A DNA stretch of 64,000 nt from an uncultured Lachnospiraceae bacterium (GCA_934394565.1 CAKRQV010000010.1:39719-103718); one strand, 5' to 3'; numbered from the stretch's first letter, positions 26,592 through 36,002 are shown. The notes: a model not told the origin generated them from the sequence alone. Program-made: numbers and translations.

Positions 26592-26620
26592 ATTATAGTC
26601 TAGTTTTCCTATAATGTCAA
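26592..26620 (-). promoter_or_regulatory. Consensus promoter of the cysteine-type importer operon
   Basis: On the minus strand TTGACA (26620-26615) and TATAAT (26597-26592) are both perfect and 17 bp apart. Transcription would begin near 26585, leaving about 345 bases of leader before the binding-protein gene. A promoter this strong suits control by attenuation rather than by activation. Confidence 0.9.
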
Positions 26621-26671
26621 TGGGAATTGAGTGGAATTATTGTTCGTATTCAAATACAATGGAGGACGGAC

Positions 26672-26885
26672 GGAAACGAGTGGCGGTTGGGTACAGACAT
26701 ATATCTCCGGTGCAAAAGCAGGTGCAACGCCTTGCTGAGCTAAGTGCCAACTTCATCTAATGCGCTCGCTAAAGCGGGCTCGCGCATAAGATTCCGTAGG
26801 CACTGGATCTCATCAAGGCTAAAGACGCACCTCAGATGCTTTTGCACCGGAGATATATGTCTGTACCCAACCGCCACTCGTTTCC
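26672..26885 (+). repeat. Large palindromic repeat, copy E4
   Basis: Arms 26672-26720 and 26837-26885 are exact reverse complements, 49 of 49, around a 116-base core. Core stems again differ in sequence but keep pairing: AGTGCC (26743-26748) with GGCACT (26799-26804), and GCCTTG with CAAGGC. It lies 80 bp downstream of the FtsX-type permease stop and 52 bp upstream of the cysteine operon promoter. Confidence 0.95.
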
Positions 26886-26914
26886 TGACTTTGGTGGGGG
26901 ATGAAACTCACTGT

Positions 26915-26933
26915 GCCGCCCCACCGGGGCGGC
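26915..26933 (-). terminator. GC-rich hairpin after the FtsX-type permease gene
   Basis: GCCGCCCC (26915-26922) pairs exactly with GGGGCGGC (26926-26933) around three bases, 32 bp after the stop codon. There is no T tract, so it may be a 3'-end stabiliser. Confidence 0.5.
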
Positions 26934-26965
26934 ATGCGTTCGGAGTTGTGGTGGTTGTGGTTGTT

Positions 26966-29560
26966 TTAGCTGATTTCCGATTTCAGGGTTTCGACGATGC
27001 TGTCATCTTTGAGCTTTCGTACGGAGTACACCATGGTGATGACAAGCAGGGTGAAGAGTACTGTGAGAGCCAGCAGGTACATCGGAAGGTTCAGCGTAAA
27101 CTTTACGGCGGCCGAGGATGAGGTTCTGAACATCCAGTAGCTTAACAGTACGGCAAGGGGAATGCCGATGATGCTGGATTTGATGCCGTAGAGGATGCTT
27201 TCCAGAGCGATCATTTTGTTGAAGCCTTTCCGGGTCATGCCGACGGATTTCAGCATGGCAAATTCTTTTCGTCTGAGGACAATGCCGGTGGAGACGGTGT
27301 TGATGATATTTGCCATGATGATCAGGGTGATCAGGACGATAAAGCCATAGAGAAAGACTTTCATGATAAAGCCTGTGGCTGCCATGATTTCCTGCTGGTC
27401 ACTGACGTCGTAGCCGCCGGTCGAAGCGGAGATCTCGTTCTGGACGAGGCGGTCACAGATATCCTGATAGGTTTCTGCATGGGTATCTGTTTCTATAGCC
27501 AGACGGTAAAATTCATCATCTTTTCTGTCTGCATTCAGATTTTTCACATACGTACTCTGTGGAATATACAGAACAATACCACTGGGAGCCATACGGCAGA
27601 TGGAATTATCGGCATCATAGTCGATCAGGCCGCCGATTTCGGCCGGGGCCAGGGTTGCCTCATCATCCTCCTTTAATGCCTGCAGTTCTCTGTAGGAATC
27701 CAACGACTGACCAACAATACTGTCAGTGAATGCAGCTTCTCCGGTTTTATCATCACGCAGCTGACGCAGCAGCAGAAATTTGTCGCTGTCACCGTAATAG
27801 TCTGCGGCATTTAATCCGTTTTTCCCGCAAAGGGCATTGAAATCATCGTCGTCCAGATAATAGACATAGACCGGTACAGCGCTTTTACTCTCGATTTTCC
27901 TGCTTCCCTCTTCGGTCAGGTTTTTCGTCTGCACCAGCTCCTTCAGGGTCGTATCATTGGGATCATTGCTGATTTCAAAACATTCGTAGCTGTCACTGTA
28001 AAATGCCTTGACACCTTTGGACTGCTGTACAATATTTCGCAATTCATCTTTGTTGGCATACGGTGTCGTCATCTGGATCTGATACGGAATACCGCTCTCA
28101 AACGATACGCTGGCGGTCAGCAGATCGCAGAAATACTGTACACTTAAAAACAGAGCCAGTGACAGAATCATTGAAGCGATGATCACGCGGCCTTTCCGAC
28201 CGTTTCTTTTCTGGTTTTTGTAGGCCAGCTCGCCTTCGTAGCCAAAGATCAGGCGTATGATACGGGGTACACGTAAGGATCTGGCTTTGACAGCAATCTC
28301 TTCTCTCTGCCGGATTGCATCGATCGGAGTGATCCGGGATGCCTTTCGGGCAGGGATAAAGGCAGAGATAAAGATTGTCAGTACACTGAAGATCAAAATA
28401 CCGATGATAGACCATACAGGTACTACCGTGCGCATGGATAACTCGTAATAGTTACTTGCATTTGTCAGCATGCCAGAGCTGATGATCTTTCCTCCGACAA
28501 TGTGTAAGGTTACGGCAATACCGACAATACCAGAGAGAATGCCCAGTGGAATACCGATCAGGCCGAGGATAAAACCTTCATAATAAATGGAGCCTCTTTT
28601 CTGTTTCTTTGTCGCCCCTACGGAAGCCAGCATACCAAGATACCTTACACGCTCAGACAGGGACATGGCAAAGGCATTGTAAATCAGGGACACGCTTGCC
28701 ACAATGATCAGAAACAGAATAATGCCGATCAGCGGGATCAGACTTCCGTACTGGCTGCCTGCACCAAAGGCCAGATGACTGGCCATCAGGGATCTGTTGA
28801 TATCGCAGTCATCGATACTGAAACCCGCCTTACCAACGATCTCCTCCAGCACCTTATAGCTGTCCATACCCAGCTTTTTCAGCTTGATATTAGCTGTCAT
28901 ACCCTGGATATTTGCCGTATCCATGCCGGCAATGATCTGATAGAAGCTGTAGGTCGGTACGTTGTGATGCAGAATAGCAGTGATCGTGTAGGTTCTGTCC
29001 TCGACATAGGAAAATGTCTCATTTGGAGAATAGGATACGCCATCTGCATCAAACACTTCACCTTCATCATCCTTCTGCTGCCGGTGCCCGGTCGGAATGG
29101 TTACGGTATCGCCGATTTTCCAGTCCAGATGGTTCGTTTCGATGAGATCACTTTCCACAGCGATCTCATCCGGCTTTGTCGGCAGATTACCGCTGTAATC
29201 ACCAAGGATCATCAGCTTGTCATTGTCCGGGTCAGACACATAGAGGGAACTGGTTCTCTGTACAGTCGTGCCGCCCTCTGCCAGCTGAAAACTCAACGCA
29301 TTATCGACAGCTGCGCCGACCTCGACACGGTCATCCTGTCGCAGCGTTTTCAGCTGCTTTGGGGTAACATTATAAATGGCCGCCACCTTGTCGCCGCACT
29401 CCTGAATATCAATATCAGCAGTCAGCTGCATAAACGAGGCCAGTGCCACAAAAACGGCTGTGATCATGGCTACCGAGATCATAATACCAAGGGTCGTTAC
29501 TACGGAGCGGCCTTTGTTAGCTTTTAAATGGCGCAGGGTGAGTTTGTGTACGATGTTCAT
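26966..29560 (-). CDS. FtsX-type ABC transporter permease
   Basis: The product is 864 aa with two FtsX domains. The N-terminus has an amphipathic LTLRHLKANKGRSVVTTLGIMIS segment (first span follows GRS) and a long extracellular domain. A first three-span block ends near residue 410, and a linker at about 430 (GYEGELAYKNQKRNGRKGR) opens the second half. A second extracellular domain and three C-terminal spans follow. Such MacB/BceB-like permeases export or sense antimicrobial peptides and lipids. The start overlaps the ATPase gene by 4 bp. Confidence 0.9.
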   Translation of the reverse strand: MNIVHKLTLRHLKANKGRSVVTTLGIMISVAMITAVFVALASFMQLTADIDIQECGDKVAAIYNVTPKQLKTLRQDDRVEVGAAVDNALSFQLAEGGTTVQRTSSLYVSDPDNDKLMILGDYSGNLPTKPDEIAVESDLIETNHLDWKIGDTVTIPTGHRQQKDDEGEVFDADGVSYSPNETFSYVEDRTYTITAILHHNVPTYSFYQIIAGMDTANIQGMTANIKLKKLGMDSYKVLEEIVGKAGFSIDDCDINRSLMASHLAFGAGSQYGSLIPLIGIILFLIIVASVSLIYNAFAMSLSERVRYLGMLASVGATKKQKRGSIYYEGFILGLIGIPLGILSGIVGIAVTLHIVGGKIISSGMLTNASNYYELSMRTVVPVWSIIGILIFSVLTIFISAFIPARKASRITPIDAIRQREEIAVKARSLRVPRIIRLIFGYEGELAYKNQKRNGRKGRVIIASMILSLALFLSVQYFCDLLTASVSFESGIPYQIQMTTPYANKDELRNIVQQSKGVKAFYSDSYECFEISNDPNDTTLKELVQTKNLTEEGSRKIESKSAVPVYVYYLDDDDFNALCGKNGLNAADYYGDSDKFLLLRQLRDDKTGEAAFTDSIVGQSLDSYRELQALKEDDEATLAPAEIGGLIDYDADNSICRMAPSGIVLYIPQSTYVKNLNADRKDDEFYRLAIETDTHAETYQDICDRLVQNEISASTGGYDVSDQQEIMAATGFIMKVFLYGFIVLITLIIMANIINTVSTGIVLRRKEFAMLKSVGMTRKGFNKMIALESILYGIKSSIIGIPLAVLLSYWMFRTSSSAAVKFTLNLPMYLLALTVLFTLLVITMVYSVRKLKDDSIVETLKSEIS

Positions 29561-30240
29561 CCTAACGTCACCTCATCTCTCGTAATGCGGCCGTCCTCGA
29601 TAGCGATCACACGGTCGGCGGAAACGGCGATCCGCTCGTCATGGGTAATGATAATGACGGTCTGTTTATGTTCTTTATTAAACTTGCGCAGCAGAGAAAT
29701 GATCTCCCGGCTGTTTTCACTATCCAGGTTTCCCGTCGGCTCATCAGCGAGCAGCAAGGCCGGATTATTGACCAGTGCACGGCCGATGGAAACCCGCTGC
29801 TGCTGACCGCCGGACAGCTGGTTCGGCAGGTGTTTGATACGTTTTTCCAGACCAAGTGTCCGGATCAGTTCCTCGATCTGGCGCTTATCCGGTTTTCTGC
29901 CATCCAGAAGAAGCGGCAGTGTCAGATTTTCCTCCACCGTCAGGATTTGGATCAGATTGTAAAACTGGTAGATCAGGCCTATCTGGCGGCGGCGGAAGAT
30001 GGCCAGTGCTGTCTCATTTAAAGTAGCGATATTAACACCGTTGATAATCACATTACCGCTGCTCGGCGTATCCACCCCACCGAGAATATGCAGAAGCGTT
30101 GATTTACCTGAACCAGACGGACCGATGATGGCCACGAACTCGCCCTGTTCCACAGAAAAAGAAACATCGTTTAAGGCATTGACTTTTGTTTCTCCCTTAC
30201 CATAGGTTTTGGATATGTGCTGTACCTCTAATATACTCAT
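29557..30240 (-). CDS. MacB/LolD-type ABC transporter ATPase
   Basis: The product is 227 aa. It has Walker A GPSGSGKSTLLHILGG, the Q-loop QIGLIYQFYNLIQILTVEEN, the signature LSGGQQQRVSIGRAL, and Walker B LLLADEPTGNLDSENS. The GNLDS form is typical of the MacB/LolD/BceA group working with FtsX-type permeases. It leads a two-gene operon. A 20-bp sequence 67 bp upstream is identical to one in front of the response-regulator gene at 49705. Confidence 0.93.
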   Translation of the reverse strand: MSILEVQHISKTYGKGETKVNALNDVSFSVEQGEFVAIIGPSGSGKSTLLHILGGVDTPSSGNVIINGVNIATLNETALAIFRRRQIGLIYQFYNLIQILTVEENLTLPLLLDGRKPDKRQIEELIRTLGLEKRIKHLPNQLSGGQQQRVSIGRALVNNPALLLADEPTGNLDSENSREIISLLRKFNKEHKQTVIIITHDERIAVSADRVIAIEDGRITRDEVTLG

Positions 30241-30306
30241 AAATTCATATCTCCTTTCGATGCTCCTATCCTATCAAAGTCAGCTGACAGTCCAGTGACT
30301 TTTTTC

Positions 30307-30326
30307 TTACAGTTTTGTCATTTTCA
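30307..30326 (-). promoter_or_regulatory. Putative response-regulator site upstream of the ABC exporter
   Basis: The plus-strand sequence TTACAGTTTTGTCATTTTCA is identical over all 20 bases to 49761-49780 in front of the two-component operon. It lies 67 bp before the ATPase start codon, compared with 56 bp for the other copy. On the minus strand it includes ACA-AAAC-TGT. I infer binding by the OmpR-type regulator encoded at 49028-49705. Confidence 0.65.
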
Positions 30327-30442
30327 CTTATCCATATCTTAGCATGAAAAAACAATCTTTTCTTAGTCGATTTTTTCTTTTTCTGGCCTGCAATAACAGC
30401 AGCTAAGAAATGTGAGAATTTCATGTAGAAGCAAAATAAAAG

Positions 30443-30463
30443 CCCCGGAAGAGACCTCCGGGG
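30443..30463. terminator. Terminator of the first Opp/Nik-type operon
   Basis: CCCCGGA (30443-30449) pairs with TCCGGGG (30457-30463). T tracts follow on the plus strand and a TTTTATTTT run on the minus strand. It lies 16 bp after the last permease stop. Confidence 0.85.
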
Positions 30464-30478
30464 TTTTCTCGCATGTCT

Positions 30479-31363
30479 TTATATATTACTCTCGCCCTGA
30501 CTTACCTTTTTTCTTATATAATTTCCTATTTCTGTCATGCACAGAAGCGTAACAACCAGAAACAGTCCGGGAATCAGAATGATCCACCATGCTTTTGTCA
30601 GCAATGCCTTTTCTGAAAGGGACAGCATACTTCCCCAGGTAATGATCTCCAGTGGAAGACCTATTCCCATGAAACTCAATGTAGATTCTGACACAATCGC
30701 ACTGCGCACGTTCATAACGACCATAAACATAATCGAAGCCAGAAAATTCGGTGCCAGATGCTTTCGTAAAACATAAAAGAAGCCTCCGCCCATACATTTT
30801 GCCGCCACAATATATTCCGCATTTCTGAGCTGTCGCACCTCTGTCCTCACGATTTTCGCTATACTCATCCAACTGGTGCATCCAATGACAAAAGCAATGC
30901 TCCAGACATTTGCTTCTCCCAGAATAGCCTGCAAAAATATTACGGCCAGAAGATTCGGTACACTCAGCAGGATCTCCGTCAGACGCATCAGCAGACTGTC
31001 CACCCAGTCCGGTGCCATTCCGCTTACTGTTCCAAAAACAACTGCGATAACAGTAGAAATGACGGTCGCCACAATACCAATGCATAAGGACAGGCGCCCA
31101 CCATACCATATCATAGAAAAAATATCTCTGCCCATCGTATCTGTGCCAAAGAGGAATTCCCGGTCAGGCGCTACTGTACAGTGCAAAAGATCCATATATA
31201 CAGGATCTTTTGTCAACAGAAAACGATACATAAAACAGCCCGCACATATCAAGCCTAATACAATCACAGATATCCACGGTACATTCTTAAAATATTGCTT
31301 TGTCGTCTTTGATTCCGTCTGTACAGCGGTCTGTGCACCAACTATTTTAAATTGATCATTCAA
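30479..31363 (-). CDS. Opp/Nik-type ABC importer, permease C
   Basis: The product is 294 aa. It has the DppC/NikC features: a long N-terminal tail and first span, EFLFGTDTMGRDIFSMIWYG before the transport domain, and the coupling segment VAAKCMGGGFFYVLRKHLAPN (key residues AAKCMGG and HLAPN). It is the last gene of a five-gene operon (binding protein, two ATPases, two permeases) ending at a clear terminator. Substrate could be peptides, metal chelates or nickel; nothing decides this. Confidence 0.92.
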   Translation of the reverse strand: MNDQFKIVGAQTAVQTESKTTKQYFKNVPWISVIVLGLICAGCFMYRFLLTKDPVYMDLLHCTVAPDREFLFGTDTMGRDIFSMIWYGGRLSLCIGIVATVISTVIAVVFGTVSGMAPDWVDSLLMRLTEILLSVPNLLAVIFLQAILGEANVWSIAFVIGCTSWMSIAKIVRTEVRQLRNAEYIVAAKCMGGGFFYVLRKHLAPNFLASIMFMVVMNVRSAIVSESTLSFMGIGLPLEIITWGSMLSLSEKALLTKAWWIILIPGLFLVVTLLCMTEIGNYIRKKVSQGESNI

Positions 31364-32364
31364 AGCATTGTCACCTCCGCTTCCTCTACTTCCTGTTGTG
31401 TGCGGATACGGGGATCCAGTTTTTCATTGATCACCTGCGCAGCTACGTTGCAGAAAATCACAACAATACCGGAAATAAGACATAAGATCATCAGCAGATT
31501 ATAATCTTTGTACCGCGCACTCTCATAGGCCAATGTGCCAATTCCCGGATACGAAAAGACCATTTCCACAATATAGGTACCGCCCATGATATGCGCAACG
31601 GCAACGGCCATGATGCTCAGATAGGAAGGCATAATGTTACGCAGACAGTGTCTGAACATAATACTGCGCTTTTTTAACCCTTTTACCTTTGCCAGAAGTA
31701 CATATTCCGCGCGTACCTCCTCGAGCATTTTGTTTCGCACCATATAGGCGTAATACCACAGATGTTCCAGCACAACCACTGTCAACGGCAGGATCAGATG
31801 CCAGATCCGGTCTCCTATATCATCTTTTTTTCCCACAGCATATGCCCCCGAACTCGGAAACCAGTGTAAAGAAGCAGCAAAAACAAGAATCAGTACCAGT
31901 GCCAGCCAGAATTCCGGAATACAACTACTGATCGTACCCACTTTACATAAAATCTTATCGGGCAGTCGATCTTCAAACCATGCGCACAGCACACCCCATA
32001 GCATCGAAAATATAAAAATACATACAAATCCAACACCGCCAAGCAGAATCGTATTGCCAATCCTCTCACCAATAACTTCTCTGACATCCATTTTGTATTT
32101 ATAGGAAATCCCAAAGTCTCCGTGCAGGGCATTGCCAAGCCAACGAACATACTGCACTGTAATCGGATCCCTCAGCCCGAGTTTATCTTCTGCCCACTCT
32201 CGTTCCTCCGGACTCATCTTTTCCACGCGATCTCCGTAATATGACACCAGCGGATCACCGGGAGCCAGTCTGGACACATAGAAGGTCACCACGGACAAAA
32301 TAAATACACTGACCAGAAATACCACTATCTTTTTTCCGAAATATATCCCCTGCTTAGCCCTCAT
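31360..32364 (-). CDS. Opp/Nik-type ABC importer, permease B
   Basis: The product is 334 aa of the DppB/NikB type. The N-terminal span is followed by SRLAPGDPLVSYYGDRVEKMSPEE, the typical periplasmic opening, and GLRDPITVQYVRWLGNALHGDFG. The coupling segment is AKVKGLKKRSIMFRHCLRNIM (key residues AKVKGL and HCLRN). It overlaps the next permease by 4 bp and the preceding ATPase gene by 11 bp, which indicates one transcript. Confidence 0.93.
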   Translation of the reverse strand: MRAKQGIYFGKKIVVFLVSVFILSVVTFYVSRLAPGDPLVSYYGDRVEKMSPEEREWAEDKLGLRDPITVQYVRWLGNALHGDFGISYKYKMDVREVIGERIGNTILLGGVGFVCIFIFSMLWGVLCAWFEDRLPDKILCKVGTISSCIPEFWLALVLILVFAASLHWFPSSGAYAVGKKDDIGDRIWHLILPLTVVVLEHLWYYAYMVRNKMLEEVRAEYVLLAKVKGLKKRSIMFRHCLRNIMPSYLSIMAVAVAHIMGGTYIVEMVFSYPGIGTLAYESARYKDYNLLMILCLISGIVVIFCNVAAQVINEKLDPRIRTQQEVEEAEVTML

Positions 32365-33181
32365 ACCTTTTCACCTCCCGGTTTCTTTCTCTGACCGGAT
32401 CCGGGAACGGAACAGCCGAAAGCAAAGCTTTCGTATACGCATGCTTTGGCCTGTCAAACACTGCTTTTGCCTCTCCCTCTTCCACGAGTTTTCCATGATA
32501 CATAACACCCACCCGATCACATAAAAATTCCACCATGGACAGATCATGGGCGATAAAAAGGAAAGAAAATCCATTTTCCTGCTGTAGCTTTCTGAACAGA
32601 TTGACAATCTGCGCCTGGATGGATACATCCAGAGAAGCAATCGGTTCATCTGCTATAATCAGATCCGGATGTATGACCAACGCACGGGCTATGGCCACAC
32701 GCTGTCTCTGGCCACCGGAAAGTTCCGACGGATATTTGTCAAGATATACCGGGTCCAGCCCTACTGTCCACATCTGGTATGCTGCCTCTTCACGGTAACT
32801 TCCCCTGTCTGGTGCTATATGATGAAGCTTTAAAGGCTCTGTAATAATATCCCGGACTTTCATTCTCGGATTCAGACTCGACGCTGAATCCTGAAAAATC
32901 ATCTGTCTTGTCCTCTGCAGCATTTCTTTATGCTGTGATCGTTCCCTTTTCTCACAGATATTGACACCGTTATAACTGATTTTTCCAGCAGATGGCTCGT
33001 ATATATTCATCAGACACCTGGCCACGGTAGACTTTCCGGATCCTGATTCCCCCACCAGTCCATAGATTTCACCTTTATGTATCTGAAATGAAACATCATC
33101 CACTGCTTTGACAACTATTTTTTTCGTAATAGGGAATATATGTGTCAGATGCTGTACATTTACTATGATTTCTTTTTCCAT
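32354..33181 (-). CDS. Opp/Nik-type ABC importer, ATPase F
   Basis: The product is 275 aa from the ATG at 33181. The open frame reaches 33253 but overlaps the previous gene. It has Walker A GESGSGKSTVARC, Q-loop QMIFQDSASSLNPRMKV, signature LSGGQRQRVAIARAL, and Walker B LIIADEPIASLD. The C-terminal part is shorter than usual and ends after AVPFPDPVRERNREV. A PIASLD in place of the more common PTSALD is a mild oddity. It pairs with the adjacent D-type ATPase. Confidence 0.93.
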   Translation of the reverse strand: MEKEIIVNVQHLTHIFPITKKIVVKAVDDVSFQIHKGEIYGLVGESGSGKSTVARCLMNIYEPSAGKISYNGVNICEKRERSQHKEMLQRTRQMIFQDSASSLNPRMKVRDIITEPLKLHHIAPDRGSYREEAAYQMWTVGLDPVYLDKYPSELSGGQRQRVAIARALVIHPDLIIADEPIASLDVSIQAQIVNLFRKLQQENGFSFLFIAHDLSMVEFLCDRVGVMYHGKLVEEGEAKAVFDRPKHAYTKALLSAVPFPDPVRERNREVKRYEG

Positions 33182-33185
33182 AGCT

Positions 33186-34199
33186 TTACCTTTCAAATGT
33201 AATCTTCGGTGCCCTCTCATCCAATAACCAGGTTGCTGCATAATGTGTATCACTCACCTTAAACATTGGCGGTTCTTCTTCATAATCTATCTGCAAGGCA
33301 TATCTGTTTCTGCAGGCAAAGGCATCTCCCCTTGGTGGGTGAAGAAGTGACGGTGGCATTCCAGGAATCGTCTGCAGCCATTCCTTCCCTCTGGAGAGTA
33401 CAGGCAATGACTGCAAAAGTCCCCATGTATACGGGTGTTTCGGATCATAAAAAATCTCTTCTGCTGTTCCGATTTCTACGATTTTTCCGGCATACATTAC
33501 GGCTACCCGGTCTGCCACTCTGGCCACAACCCCCAGATCATGACTGACAAAAACTGTTGCCATGCCTTTCTTTTTCTGAATAGATTTAAATAAATCCAAA
33601 ATCTGTGCCTGTATGGTCACATCCAAAGCGGTTGTCGGCTCATCAGCAAACAAAACAGAAGGATCTGCTGCAAGGGCGATTGCCATAACAATGCGCTGTC
33701 TCATACCTCCACTGAAATTATGTGGATACAGCGCCATACGTTCCCGGGCATTTTCTATACCAACGAGCTGCATCAGCTCAACTACTTTTTCGACTCTCTC
33801 CACATTTCCAAGCTGCGGCTGATGTATCCGGATGGCTTCTTCAATCTGCGTCCGGATCGTCATCGTTGGATTTAAAACTGCCATGGGATCCTGAAAGACC
33901 ATGGAAAATATTTTCCCTCTTAATTTGCACATCTCACGTTCTTTACATGCCGTAATATCCTGTCCGCATACATGAATACTGCCCTGCTTTATCCGGGCTG
34001 TCGATGGGAGGAGTTTCATAATACTTTTACAGAGTACGCTTTTCCCGCAACCAGACTCCCCTACAATAGCAAGTACTTCTCCTTTGTGCAGAGAGAAGCT
34101 TACATCACGCACTGCCTGCACTTCACCCTCTCTGGTGAAAAAACTGACGGAAAGATGTTTTACATCCAGTACTGTATCTTTATTCATTTCGTTTTTCAT
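33186..34199 (-). CDS. Opp/Nik-type ABC importer, ATPase D
   Basis: The product is 337 aa from the ATG at 34199; a second ATG at 34187 and a TTG at 34223 are alternatives, as no ribosome site decides. It has Walker A GESGCGKSVLCKS, Q-loop SMVFQDPMAVLNPTMTI, signature FSGGMRQRIVMAIAL, and Walker B VLFADEPTTALD. The C-terminal oligopeptide/dipeptide extension, with QTIPGMPPSLLHPPRGDAFACRNRY, carries only part of the usual four-Cys set. It follows the binding-protein gene by 114 bp. Confidence 0.92.
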   Translation of the reverse strand: MKNEMNKDTVLDVKHLSVSFFTREGEVQAVRDVSFSLHKGEVLAIVGESGCGKSVLCKSIMKLLPSTARIKQGSIHVCGQDITACKEREMCKLRGKIFSMVFQDPMAVLNPTMTIRTQIEEAIRIHQPQLGNVERVEKVVELMQLVGIENARERMALYPHNFSGGMRQRIVMAIALAADPSVLFADEPTTALDVTIQAQILDLFKSIQKKKGMATVFVSHDLGVVARVADRVAVMYAGKIVEIGTAEEIFYDPKHPYTWGLLQSLPVLSRGKEWLQTIPGMPPSLLHPPRGDAFACRNRYALQIDYEEEPPMFKVSDTHYAATWLLDERAPKITFER

Positions 34200-34313
34200 A
34201 CTCCATTTGTTTTCACGAAGCAACTCAAGACTGACCCACTGGACCAGTTTTCATATACACAGCAACAAAGAGAGGCCCTTATAAAAGCCTCTCATCTGCC
34301 TGCTTATTATGTC

Positions 34314-35936
34314 TTATTCTGCCATGGTCCAATCCTGTATATTCCAGAAAATACCGACACCATGATGTCCCAGGACTGTGTCCTGTGAAATTCCCTGTAT
34401 CTTATTGTCTGCTACATAATTTGCATCAATATAGCAGATAAAAGCATAGGCCGGATCCTTTGCCAGTTCTTCCTGAAAGAGATCGTAATATTTCTTTCTT
34501 GTCTCTTTATCCTCATATTGACGGGCCAGTGTCAGATATTCATCCACCTTTGCATTGGAATAGCTGGAATAATTGGCACCTTTGTCCGTTCCAAATACTT
34601 TATATGTATGGTCATCGGCATCAAACGGGCTGCCCCAGCCGATCAGGCAGGCCATCTGTCCACCCCAGTCCATCTGTGCCGGAATATCCACCGTACAGTT
34701 AATTCCAATCTCCCGAAGCTGCTGGGCTGCGGCCTGCGCAATATCGATTCTATCCTGCTCACCGGACATGACACTGATCACAAAGCCGATCTGCTCACCG
34801 TCCCTCTCATAGAAGCCATCAGATCCCATGCTGCATCCGACACTTTCCAGTATTTCTTTTGCTTTTTCCGGATTATAATCATAATGCTCGACGTTTTCAT
34901 TATTATAAATATTACGCTGCAACGGCCCATACGCTGGCATTCCCTGACCTAACAGTACAGAATCAATGATAGCCTGACGGTCAATACCATAACATACAGC
35001 CGGAATGATATCCTTATTTTTATCCCAGTAACTATTTCCAAAGTTAAACATGATACCTCTGTAATCCGAGGTTGTCATATCATAACAGGTAAACTCTTCG
35101 GAATTTTTAAAGTTCTGGGCATTTTTCGGATCCAGAAGAACCATATTCAGTTCGCCGGCTTCCAGCTGTACAGCCTGTGTGTTGTCATCTTCTACAATTT
35201 TGAAAATAACCTTATCGATATGCGGAGCACCCAGATAATACTCCTCATTTTTCGCCATGACGATGGACTGTCCTGCATCCCAGCTTTCCAGCTTATATGG
35301 TCCAGTACCAATCGGATGACGGAAGAAATCGGACTCCTGCATATTTTCACCTTTGAGCAGATGCTCCGGTAAAATTGCCATCGTCATATATTCCAGAAAA
35401 GCAACATTTGGTTCAGCCAGTTTAAATACAACTGTCTGAGCATCCGTCACGGTGATTTCCTGTACATCTTCATAATTCGGTGCATTTTCCGATCCGTTTT
35501 CCGGATCCATGATTGCTTCAATTGTAAATTTTACATCATCTGCTGTGAACGGCTCGCCGTCGTGCCATTTGACACCATCACGGATATGAAACGTATATGT
35601 ACATGTATCTTCATCATATTCCCATGACTCTGCCAGTCCCGGAACGATCTGATCAGCTGCATCATGTGCCGTCAATCCATTGAATAACAGTACATTGATT
35701 TCACAGTGTTCATCCATAGCCGGATTAATACGGGTATAATCTGCAGAGCCGTATACCAACGTTGTCTCTTTTTCTGACTCTGTACTTTCATTTTCACTTT
35801 GCGCTGTACTGTCTGCAGCTGTCACATCGCCTGTTGTTTTACTTGCAGATGTGTCTTTTTGTGTTGTACCGCCACAGGCTGCCAGGGAAAGGATCATTCC
35901 CGCAGCAAGAAGCATGGATAGCATTTTCTTTTTCAT
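34314..35936 (-). CDS. Opp/Nik-type ABC substrate-binding lipoprotein 1
   Basis: The product is 540 aa, SBP family 5. The signal ends with a lipobox ILSLAACGG, followed by a Thr/Ser-rich linker. The domain holds SWEYDEDTCTYTFHIRDGVKWHDGEPFTADDVKF (key part: FHIRDGVKWHDG), the family signature, and PEHLLKGENMQESDFFRHPIGTGPYKLESWD (key part: IGTGPYKL). It binds a peptide, chelate or metal complex outside the cell. Two copies of the composite regulatory motif (36003 and 36210) lie upstream. Confidence 0.92.
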   Translation of the reverse strand: MKKKMLSMLLAAGMILSLAACGGTTQKDTSASKTTGDVTAADSTAQSENESTESEKETTLVYGSADYTRINPAMDEHCEINVLLFNGLTAHDAADQIVPGLAESWEYDEDTCTYTFHIRDGVKWHDGEPFTADDVKFTIEAIMDPENGSENAPNYEDVQEITVTDAQTVVFKLAEPNVAFLEYMTMAILPEHLLKGENMQESDFFRHPIGTGPYKLESWDAGQSIVMAKNEEYYLGAPHIDKVIFKIVEDDNTQAVQLEAGELNMVLLDPKNAQNFKNSEEFTCYDMTTSDYRGIMFNFGNSYWDKNKDIIPAVCYGIDRQAIIDSVLLGQGMPAYGPLQRNIYNNENVEHYDYNPEKAKEILESVGCSMGSDGFYERDGEQIGFVISVMSGEQDRIDIAQAAAQQLREIGINCTVDIPAQMDWGGQMACLIGWGSPFDADDHTYKVFGTDKGANYSSYSNAKVDEYLTLARQYEDKETRKKYYDLFQEELAKDPAYAFICYIDANYVADNKIQGISQDTVLGHHGVGIFWNIQDWTMAE

Positions 35937-36002
35937 TCGTTTTCCCTCATTCTTTCTTTTTTTACGATATGTAACAGTGTATCTTATTCCGGCAGTCCAT
36001 TT

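Noticed and set aside
26340..26640. T-box riboswitch ahead of the amino acid importer
   Set aside because: I could not find the T-box bulge sequence or specifier stem layout; a translated Cys-run ORF explains the leader better.
14047..26885. Integron attC sites or retron RNA as an explanation of the palindromic family
   Set aside because: No integrase or reverse transcriptase gene is in the window, typical attC core sites were not recognised, and attC sites lack long perfect locus-specific arms.
30281..30298. AAAGTCA...TGACTTT inverted repeat upstream of the FtsX-type ABC genes as the main operator
   Set aside because: It has no counterpart before the two-component operon, whereas the 20-bp site 10 bp away is shared exactly.
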